Shown here in pieces: positions 1 through 5,430 of a DNA stretch of 10,845 nt; the stretch's first letter is position 1, and the number at the start of each line of letters is the position of its first letter. Source of the DNA: Acidobacteriaceae bacterium (GTDB lineage: Bacteria > Acidobacteriota > Terriglobia > Terriglobales > Acidobacteriaceae); contig PMMJ01000137.1 of assembly GCA_003162255.1 (NCBI GenBank), positions 1-10,845 on the forward strand, written 5' to 3'. Below the pieces are notes generated by a model. It had not been told where the DNA came from and searched no databases. It saw only the letters and a program-made list of their open reading frames with translations. Position numbers and translations under genes: made by a program.

Positions 1-18
1 TATTTGTTGGACACTACA

Positions 19-1107
19 CTAGTGCGTAAAAGAGAAGTTCAGGCCCGTGGCAATCTGCAGGTCATTCTTTTTTGTTCCGGTCGGCGGGTTACTGACATAG
101 ATATCCCCGAACGAATTTTGCCAGCCCAGCCACTTGCTGAGTTTGGTGACCGTACCAAAATTGAATGTGCCGCGGTATTGCGACGTATCGCTGAGGTCGG
201 GGTAAAAGAAAAAGCTCTGGGTGATGACTGTGCCCTTCCCCACCTTTTGAGTGAAGGCATCCCCCAGCGTCAAGGCCCCCAGGCTGCGGCTCACCGCTGC
301 AACCGGCGTGCCGCCCGGCGGCGGCGGTGGAAGAGTGAAGGCCGAGTAGCTCTCATGCGTGTAGTTCGCACCGGCCAGCAGGTCCAGGGTAGTGGCCGCG
401 TTCTTGATCGCGTGCGCGCCAATGCCACCGCCCAGAGTGGATCGCAGACTCAGGTCCTGCAGTGCATTGGAGAGGAAATCGCCATTCACAAACCCGAATG
501 AACGCCCGGAGAAATTGTGGTCGTAGCGCGCTCCGCCGCCGGTCGAGTTCGCGGTGGTGTGGGGCGACGCCGTCGGCAGATCGTTGGTCGCGTAAACCGA
601 ATTGGTGTAAAGCAGCAGTTTGTCGCGGAATCCTGTGCGGACAGCATTGAAAGCCAGGTTCAAATTCTTGGCCTCGCTATTGCCGCGGGTCACCGCAAAG
701 CCCAGATTCACACCACCGTTCCAGCCTTCCAATAGACCCGGGCGCAGGCTCTTCTCATAAGCCGCCTGCTCAGCCGGACTGCGCAACATGGTGACAGAGG
801 CCTTTGGCGCCTCCACCGGTCCCTCCGTCTTGGTCACGACTACGACATTGTCGCCGTTCGCGGACACGGGACCAACTACGGTCTTGCCACCGAGCGTGAT
901 ATTGAGGTCGCCCGCGGAAGTGATGCTTTGGATCGCGTCAAACTTCACCGTTACGTCGCCGGCGTAGTCGGTCTTGATCACGAGTTCCTTGCCGTCGGAC
1001 TCCGTGATCGAGCCGGTTAACCGGTCGCCATTCTTCAAGACGACCTGGTCGGCTAGAGCCGGAATCGCCAATAAAAGACAAAGACCTACCACGAGTTTCT
1101 CAAGCAC
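19..1107 (-). CDS. DUF481 outer-membrane beta-barrel protein
   Basis: 362 residues. The N-terminus is a classic Sec signal peptide (hydrophobic 5-17, Ala-Leu-Ala end near 17-19). Residues 22-65 form a small beta-rich segment (LKNGDRLTG) often found before DUF481 in such proteins. Residues 125-362 show the alternating hydrophobic and aromatic pattern of a beta-barrel, with the TRGNSEAKNLN stretch at 140-150 typical of DUF481 (YdiY-like) proteins. A proline-rich loop (259-267) looks surface exposed. The start is GTG, chosen because TGGGAGG (1114-1120) lies six bases upstream and the signal peptide begins there. The predicted place is the outer membrane; the substrate or role of the family is poorly known. 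It lies downstream of tatA on the same strand, separated by 192 bases that include a hairpin, so it probably has its own promoter. I saw no convincing -35/-10 pair. Family call fairly sure; function unknown. Confidence 0.85.
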   Translation of the reverse strand: MLEKLVVGLCLLLAIPALADQVVLKNGDRLTGSITESDGKELVIKTDYAGDVTVKFDAIQSITSAGDLNITLGGKTVVGPVSANGDNVVVVTKTEGPVEAPKASVTMLRSPAEQAAYEKSLRPGLLEGWNGGVNLGFAVTRGNSEAKNLNLAFNAVRTGFRDKLLLYTNSVYATNDLPTASPHTTANSTGGGARYDHNFSGRSFGFVNGDFLSNALQDLSLRSTLGGGIGAHAIKNAATTLDLLAGANYTHESYSAFTLPPPPPGGTPVAAVSRSLGALTLGDAFTQKVGKGTVITQSFFFYPDLSDTSQYRGTFNFGTVTKLSKWLGWQNSFGDIYVSNPPTGTKKNDLQIATGLNFSFTH

Positions 1108-1268
1108 AAAAAACCTCCCAGGTGATTCAAAAATAGAATGGAGTTCCTACTCCGACCTCGCGGGCGCGACGGCACCTATCTCACACGGACGGAGCCAGCG
1201 CAGAACTTCCCCCACTGCCAGAACTAATTGTTTGGATGCACGAACTATATAGAACCCGCGGCAACTCG

Positions 1269-1297
1269 GCACGCCGGCAACCAGGATGTTGCCGTGC
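1269..1297 (-). terminator. Hairpin just after tatA
   Basis: Arms 1269-1281 and 1288-1297 pair over ten base pairs (GTTGCCGTGC against GCACGCCGGCAAC, leaving a three-base bulge) around a six-base loop. On the minus strand it starts three bases after the tatA stop codon. There is no T-run after it, so it is a weak intrinsic terminator or a 3' stabilising hairpin between tatA and the DUF481 gene. Confidence 0.4.
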
Positions 1298-1299
1298 GC

Positions 1300-1494
1300 T
1301 CAGGCCTTATTTTCAGGCTTGACCTCAGTCTTGACTTCAGTCTTCGTGTCAGTGTCTTTCATACCATCTTTCAGTGCGCGAATGCCCTCGCCCAATCCCT
1401 TGCCCAACTCCGGCAATTTCTTGGGGCCAAACACCAGCAGCGCGATGAAGAAGATCACCAGCAGGTGCATGGGTTGAAACAGACCTTCAAACAT
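1300..1494 (-). CDS. tatA: TatA/E-type twin-arginine translocase subunit
   Basis: 64 residues, a usual length for a short TatA. A polar N-terminus (Gln7, His10) leads into one transmembrane helix (about 10-22), then the hinge FGPKKLPELGKGLGEG (23-38), which is the family signature, then an amphipathic helix to about 47 and a charged tail with a TEVK repeat. TatA multimers form the membrane pore that exports folded proteins with twin-arginine signals. The reading frame stays open upstream to 1632, but the ATG at 1494 is chosen because GGAGG (1499-1503) sits four bases before it and the TatA homology begins there; the upstream residues look non-coding. No tatB or tatC is in this window, so this is an orphan tatA copy or the genes are dispersed, as often outside enterobacteria. 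It is divergent from the TPR gene across 236 bases. Confidence 0.9.
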   Translation of the reverse strand: MFEGLFQPMHLLVIFFIALLVFGPKKLPELGKGLGEGIRALKDGMKDTDTKTEVKTEVKPENKA

Positions 1495-1498
1495 ATAG

Positions 1499-1503
1499 CC
1501 TCC
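1499..1503 (-). promoter_or_regulatory. Ribosome binding site deciding the tatA start
   Basis: GGAGG on the minus strand, four bases before ATG 1494. It favours the 64-residue TatA over a 110-residue reading that begins at 1632. Confidence 0.7.
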
Positions 1504-1720
1504 GAACCGGACGTGCGGACCGGAGCACCGGGCAGCACAACCAACATGTAGTGTACCCCAAGTGAGCCCCGGCAGTCCTGCCAGTTCCGTCACAACCGCT
1601 ATCAGCCCTGCCCGCTGGGGCATGTCCCTCAAAATTACTTCCGTGACCTATCGGCGTTACCACGGCCGGGCTATTTTGGACATAGGGCGATTCTCGCGCG
1701 TCAAACCACCAAAAACCGCC

Positions 1721-1725
1721 GGAGG
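1721..1725 (+). promoter_or_regulatory. Ribosome binding site for the TPR gene GTG start
   Basis: GGAGG five bases before GTG 1731, directly followed by codons for a signal peptide. This settles the non-ATG start. Confidence 0.75.
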
Positions 1726-1730
1726 GCTTC

Positions 1731-3263
1731 GTGAAACGCTGTGTCCTGAGATGGCTTTTGCTTCTGCTGGCGGCAGGCTCTTTGCACGCTGAACAAGCAC
1801 CCCCCACGTCCGCTTCCAACGCCATTTTCCTGTGGCTGGCGGGCGGCATTTCGAGTGCCAGGATCCAGCGCCTGGCCCAAACGCAGGGTAAGCCCTGGAC
1901 GCTTTCCTGCAGCGCTACATCGCCATGCGTCAGGCAATGCACCCGGGCGCTGCAAAAAGCCGGCGCTGATTCGGACTTGATTTATAGTCTCGTACGGCAG
2001 AGTGCAGATCGAAGTTCGGATCGCAGCCCCGACCGAAAGCTAGCCGCCACCGATGCCGGTGCCTGCTCCAGTCCAGCGGCACAAGTTGCCGCTCTGGTTC
2101 ACGACAAGAACTTTGACGCTGCCGAAAACAAGATCCGCACCCTGCTTCGCGACCATGCGGATGATGATGCGAACAGTGCTTTGCTGCATTTTGTCCTCGG
2201 AACCATCCTGCGCCGGCAAGGCCGGTTCGACGACGCGTTCGACGCATTTACGGAATCTTCGCGCCTGATGCCCGGTTTCCCCGAAACCCACAGCCAGCTT
2301 TCTTATCTGTTTTACCGGACAGAGGATTCCGATGACGCCCTCGCCGAGGCGCGCACTGCCCTCAGTATGGATCCCGCCAATGCCGAGGCCTACCGCTACC
2401 TTGGCCTCGCCCTCTACGCCGATGGCCATTACGATGCCGCCCTGCATGCCTTCGACGAAGCGCTCGCGCGTGAACCTGCTAACTCCCTGGCGAATGCGGA
2501 CGTCTACTTCGACATGGGAATCACCTACCGCGATCAGGGAGACCTGCGCCGCGCCGTCATTGCCTATCGCCACGCCCTCACTCTGCGTCCCGACTTCTGG
2601 GAGGCGCACAGCAATCTTGGCGTCGTCCTGCACGATCAGGGCAAGTTGGACGAGGCGATCGCGGAATATCGCTCCGCCAAGCGGCTGAATCCCGACGAAA
2701 CCAGCGTTCGCAACAACCTGGGAAATACTCTCTGCGACAAGGAAGACTTCGATAGCGCCATCACGGAATTTACCGATCTCTATCGCCAGAGTCCGGATTG
2801 GGAAGGCGGTCACAATTGCCTGGCCCGCGCCTATATGTCGAAGCGCGATTACCCGTCTGCTATTAGAGAGTTACAAGCCGCCGTCGCCGCCAATCCCGCC
2901 GGAGCGGCCGAACACCGCGTTCTGGGACAGGTGCTCCTGCTCTCGGGAAAAGATCAGGAAGCCGTGGACGTGCTGCGTAAAGCCGTTGCGCTCAATCCCG
3001 AATCCGGTCTGGCCCACCACTATCTCGGCACGGCGCTCGTAAATACACTGCAACTGGCGGAAGCTGAAAAAGAATTTCGTCAGGCCCTCCGTCTTGAGCC
3101 CAGCGCCCAGAATCACTATTCCCTCGCCGCGTGCCTGATGGCTCTTAACCAATACGAAGAGGCCCTCGGAGAACTCGAAATCGCCTCCCGCATGGATCCC
3201 AGCCAGAGCCTCTACCGGGTCCGTATGCAGGAGGTCGTCCGGTTGATCACAACCTCGAAGTAG
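1731..3263 (+). CDS. Exported multi-TPR protein
   Basis: 510 residues from a GTG start with a strong ribosome site. Residues 1-20 are a Sec signal peptide (KR, a leucine run, then a small-residue end SLHA). Residues 30-90 form a compact helical segment (LWLAGGISSARIQRLAQTQG, then LQKAGADSDLIYSLVR) resembling the short N-terminal module that precedes TPRs in many acidobacterial proteins. A charged Ser/Asp/Arg linker (91-103) follows. From about 115 to 492 there are roughly eleven 34-residue TPR repeats, with recurring signs such as YRYLGLALYADGHYDAALHAF (220-240, shown here only in part by its pattern) and AHSNLGVVLHDQGKLDEAI (292-310). TPRs are protein-binding scaffolds, here presumably in the periplasm. 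Cys60, Cys66, Cys70 and Cys112 in the N-terminal part could form disulfides. Partner unknown. A hairpin follows the stop, suggesting a single-gene transcript. TPR call is sure; role is not. Confidence 0.9.
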   Translation: MKRCVLRWLLLLLAAGSLHAEQAPPTSASNAIFLWLAGGISSARIQRLAQTQGKPWTLSCSATSPCVRQCTRALQKAGADSDLIYSLVRQSADRSSDRSPDRKLAATDAGACSSPAAQVAALVHDKNFDAAENKIRTLLRDHADDDANSALLHFVLGTILRRQGRFDDAFDAFTESSRLMPGFPETHSQLSYLFYRTEDSDDALAEARTALSMDPANAEAYRYLGLALYADGHYDAALHAFDEALAREPANSLANADVYFDMGITYRDQGDLRRAVIAYRHALTLRPDFWEAHSNLGVVLHDQGKLDEAIAEYRSAKRLNPDETSVRNNLGNTLCDKEDFDSAITEFTDLYRQSPDWEGGHNCLARAYMSKRDYPSAIRELQAAVAANPAGAAEHRVLGQVLLLSGKDQEAVDVLRKAVALNPESGLAHHYLGTALVNTLQLAEAEKEFRQALRLEPSAQNHYSLAACLMALNQYEEALGELEIASRMDPSQSLYRVRMQEVVRLITTSK

Positions 3264-3265
3264 CT

Positions 3266-3292
3266 GGCAAAGTGACGAGCAGAGTCACTGCC
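3266..3292 (+). terminator. Hairpin after the TPR gene
   Basis: GGC 3266-3268 plus AGTGAC 3271-3276 pair with GTCACT 3284-3289 plus GCC 3290-3292 (nine base pairs, an AA bulge, seven-base loop). It starts three bases after the stop codon. No T-run follows, so it may be a weak terminator or an mRNA-end stabiliser. Confidence 0.4.
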
Positions 3293-3381
3293 GACGAGAT
3301 GTACCATCGGGCATTCTTCCTTATGCACTGACGTGTATCGCCTTCGGCTACCGACAAACCTAGAATGTAATAAGAAAGCGC

Positions 3382-3396
3382 GGCGCTGGCAGCGCC
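3382..3396 (+). repeat. Near-perfect palindrome before the zinc-ribbon gene
   Basis: GGCGCTG-G-CAGCGCC, seven-base arms around one base, ending 13 bases before ATG 3410. It could be an operator, or an mRNA hairpin hindering ribosome access; no clear ribosome site is seen at this start. A TAGAAT box (3361-3366) just upstream resembles a -10 element, but I found no matching -35. Confidence 0.35.
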
Positions 3397-3409
3397 ACCG
3401 GGTCCGACA

Positions 3410-4066
3410 ATGGAAAGCTCAATGGAATCCAACGCTACCAAGCAAGCACGGGATAATTCCGTCCACCCTGCCGTACTATCCATCGCAGAGCGGCCCATGC
3501 CGCAGGGATCCGCGCCCGAGGCCATCCCGGTGCCGGAGAAAAAGACCATCGGCTACGGCCTGCCCTGTTCGCGCTGCCACGCCTACTATCCCGCTGACAT
3601 GCGCGTCTGTCCTATCTGCAAGTCGCCGGATCGGGTCTCGCCCGGCGAACCAGTGGGGCATTCCATGCCTGCTGTCGCACCACAACCCGCAACCGGCGCA
3701 CAAATCGATGCCGAACGTGAGCGCTTGCTGAAAGAGTTCAAGTCAAACGCGTTCGCTTCCCACATTCAGATCAACCCTGCGGCCACGTTCCGCTGCGTTC
3801 TCGCCCACCAGCACAGCGGATCCACCGAACCGGCCGCGGTCTGCCATAGCTGCTACGGCGAGGTGCGTCAGCAAGCCGATCGTCTGGAAGCCGCCCTCCA
3901 CATGGATGCGAAAGAAGCGGCGAAGATTGTCTATGAAGCAGTCTGGGCCGACACATCCGATCCCAGCACCACTTACTTGAATGCCGCCAACGCACTGCTC
4001 TCGGAGTTGCGCAAACGCGCCGGCATCGGCCTCCTGCTCGGCGCAAATCAGCCCCTGGCGCACTAG
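3410..4066 (+). CDS. Unrecognised protein with a zinc ribbon
   Basis: 218 residues, no signal peptide or membrane segment, so probably cytoplasmic. Residues 1-50 are low complexity. Cys53, Cys56, Cys67 and Cys70 (CSRC ... CPIC, ten residues between the pairs) form a short zinc ribbon. A Pro/Ala-rich linker (about 77-98) leads to a helical segment (100-112), then a second cysteine group: Cys129, His133, Cys145 and Cys148, a possible second metal site. The remainder (153-207) is helical and ends near LNAANALLSELRKRAG. I do not recognise a family. The zinc ribbon suggests nucleic-acid or protein binding, without evidence for either. The start is uncertain: ATG 3410 has no clear ribosome site, while ATG 3422, four codons on, has GGAAAG just upstream. 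It lies between the TPR gene and msrB, separated from both by hairpins. Confidence 0.75.
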   Translation: MESSMESNATKQARDNSVHPAVLSIAERPMPQGSAPEAIPVPEKKTIGYGLPCSRCHAYYPADMRVCPICKSPDRVSPGEPVGHSMPAVAPQPATGAQIDAERERLLKEFKSNAFASHIQINPAATFRCVLAHQHSGSTEPAAVCHSCYGEVRQQADRLEAALHMDAKEAAKIVYEAVWADTSDPSTTYLNAANALLSELRKRAGIGLLLGANQPLAH

Positions 4067-4074
4067 CCCGCATC

Positions 4075-4115
4075 CACGATCGCGAATCGTGTGGAAGCGG
4101 GGCGATGCCCCGCTT
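4075..4115 (+). repeat. Two tandem hairpins between the zinc-ribbon gene and msrB
   Basis: First hairpin: CACGAT 4075-4080 with ATCGTG 4086-4091. Second: AAGCGGGGC 4095-4103 with GCCCCGCTT 4107-4115, a perfect nine-pair stem closed by GAT. They begin nine bases after the stop of the zinc-ribbon gene. No T-run follows. They could end that transcript or be a dispersed palindromic element; the second looks like the GC-rich short repeats scattered in acidobacterial genomes (inference). Confidence 0.5.
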
Positions 4116-4207
4116 GGACCGGGCAAAGCTCCGTCCCCACCCACGCGCTCCCCGCAGAGGTTTGCAACTTTCGCGGCCTTCCCACATCTTATTCATGGGG
4201 ATACGCC

Positions 4208-4618
4208 ATGAACGACAAACTCAGCGAAAAGATCAGCAAGACCGAAGCCGAGTGGAAACAGCAACTCACTCCTGAGCAGTATCAGGTAGCCCGCGCCTGC
4301 GGCACCGAGCGCGCTTTCAGCGGCCAGTATTGGAACAAACACGATGACGGGACCTACCACTGCGTCTGCTGTGGCGCGCTGCTTTTTGGTTCGGAAACAA
4401 AATTCGATTCGGGAACCGGATGGCCGAGCTTTTTTGCCGCCGCCGATCGCAAGAACATCGCGGAACACACCGATACCAGTTATGGCATGACCCGCACGGA
4501 GGCGCGCTGTGCCCGCTGCGACGCGCATTTAGGCCACGTGTTTCCCGATGGCCCTGGCCCGACCGGGCTGCGCTACTGCATGAACTCGGCATCCCTCGAC
4601 TTCAAACCGAAGCAGTAA
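4208..4618 (+). CDS. msrB: Peptide-methionine (R)-S-oxide reductase MsrB
   Basis: 136 residues, full length for a single-domain MsrB. It reduces methionine-R-sulfoxide in oxidised proteins, normally using thioredoxin. Seen: the structural zinc site as two CxxC pairs (Cys52/Cys55 and Cys101/Cys104), the core DSGTGWPSF (67-75), HLGHVFPDGPGPTG (107-120), and the catalytic Cys124 in RYCMNSASL. The resolving cysteine that Escherichia coli MsrB carries in DSGCGWPSF is Thr70 here; Cys31 in ACGTERAFSG is the likely substitute. No signal peptide, so cytoplasmic. The start is ATG 4208 with GGGGA (4197-4201) six bases before; the frame is open upstream to 4091 but those residues do not resemble MsrB. 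Structured elements on both sides suggest it is transcribed alone. Confidence 0.96.
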   Translation: MNDKLSEKISKTEAEWKQQLTPEQYQVARACGTERAFSGQYWNKHDDGTYHCVCCGALLFGSETKFDSGTGWPSFFAAADRKNIAEHTDTSYGMTRTEARCARCDAHLGHVFPDGPGPTGLRYCMNSASLDFKPKQ

Positions 4619-4633
4619 CGATACCAACAGAAA

Positions 4634-4694
4634 ACGATGGAGCGCCGGGCATTCTTACCCGGCTGGACGGGCGAGACGCCCATCCCTCCATCGT
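4634..4694. repeat. Three-way-junction element between convergent genes
   Basis: Outer stem ACGATGGAG 4634-4642 with CTCCATCGT 4686-4694. Inside it are two hairpins: GCCGGG 4644-4649 with CCCGGC 4658-4663 (eight-base loop) and GGGCG 4669-4673 with CGCCC 4677-4681 (AGA loop). All pairs are Watson-Crick, so both strands can fold. It fills the 101-base gap between the stops of msrB (4618) and the bactofilin gene (4720), as a two-way terminator or a dispersed repeat would. Confidence 0.65.
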
Positions 4695-4719
4695 CATCGT
4701 TGCCTTCAATTTCGCAGGG

Positions 4720-5202
4720 TTATGCGTTGCCCGCGACGGCGGCCAGCGCCTTGGGCGCTTCGAGCTTGTTCTGCGCCTGCGTTTTCTGATCGTTCGTTTC
4801 GGTGTGGCGCACTTCAAACCCACCCTTGAGGATCGCGCCCTCTTCCACGCTGATGCGATGCGTGACCACGTCGCCCATGAGCAGGCCTTCGCTGCGGATG
4901 TCCAGACGGTCGGCACATTCGACGTTGCCCTGCACCTTGCCCATGATCACGAGTTCTTTGGAGTTGATGTTCGCCGCAACATTTCCGTTGCGACCGATGG
5001 TGACACGATTGCCAGGAAAGTTAATCGTTCCTTCGACGCGTCCGTCAATGAAAATCGATTCCGCACCTGTCACTTCACCCTTGATGACCAGCGAGCGTCC
5101 GATGTGGGCCTGGTCCATCGGTGAGGTGGCCGGCTTGACCGGAGTGTAACTATTGGTGGGGACCGCGTTTGGAGAGTACTTCGGTTCCGGAGACTGCAAC
5201 AT
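4720..5202 (-). CDS. Bactofilin
   Basis: 160 residues with the layout usual for bactofilins (DUF583): a Pro-rich disordered N-terminus (1-33), a central right-handed beta-helix core (34-132) and a disordered tail (133-160). The core shows the repeating short strands with Gly turns: IGRSLVIKGEVTGAESIFI, then DGRVEGTI, VTIGRNGNVAANI, LVIMGKVQGNV, LDIRSEGLLMGDV, ISVEEGAILKGGFEV. Bactofilins polymerise without nucleotide into filaments at the inner face of the membrane and organise cell shape, stalks or polar complexes. The start ATG has GTGAGGT (on the minus strand) about seven bases upstream. It is separated by 228 bases from the sigma-54 activator on the same strand, so it may be transcribed alone or, less likely, with it. 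Family call secure; cellular task not inferable. Confidence 0.94.
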   Translation of the reverse strand: MLQSPEPKYSPNAVPTNSYTPVKPATSPMDQAHIGRSLVIKGEVTGAESIFIDGRVEGTINFPGNRVTIGRNGNVAANINSKELVIMGKVQGNVECADRLDIRSEGLLMGDVVTHRISVEEGAILKGGFEVRHTETNDQKTQAQNKLEAPKALAAVAGNA

Positions 5203-5227
5203 GAATGAACCTCACTTGAAATCCGCA

Positions 5228-5253
5228 ACCGCAGCGGGAGTTGGCCCTGCGGT
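5228..5253 (-). repeat. Inverted repeat in the bactofilin leader
   Basis: ACCGCAG 5228-5234 pairs perfectly with CTGCGGT 5247-5253 around a 12-base loop. It lies about 25 bases upstream of the bactofilin start and could be a 5' leader hairpin or an operator. Nothing else clear is seen between 5254 and 5430. Confidence 0.3.
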
Positions 5254-5430
5254 CGAGGTCGATGGGCTTCTAACGGCAAGATGAGAATGGCACGAAGGGA
5301 CGTGTTACGACAGGTTACCGAAGGGGGTGTCCGGCTGGCGTTAGTGTTTCTTGCTCTTAGCTTTTGGCCGTTGCTGGTTCAGACTGCATCTGTTTCTCTT
5401 GTTGGCACCGATTACTTCGCTGGTGCGAAC

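Noticed and set aside
1487..1942. 151-residue minus-strand frame covering the tatA to TPR gap
   Set aside because: It overlaps the TPR signal peptide region and the tatA ribosome site and has no recognisable domain.
2040..2813. 257-residue open frame antisense to the TPR gene
   Set aside because: It lies fully inside a clear TPR gene on the other strand and shows no family features; long antisense frames are common in GC-rich coding DNA.
4420..5124. 234-residue plus-strand frame crossing msrB, the junction element and the bactofilin gene
   Set aside because: It runs through two real genes and their gap; a shadow frame.
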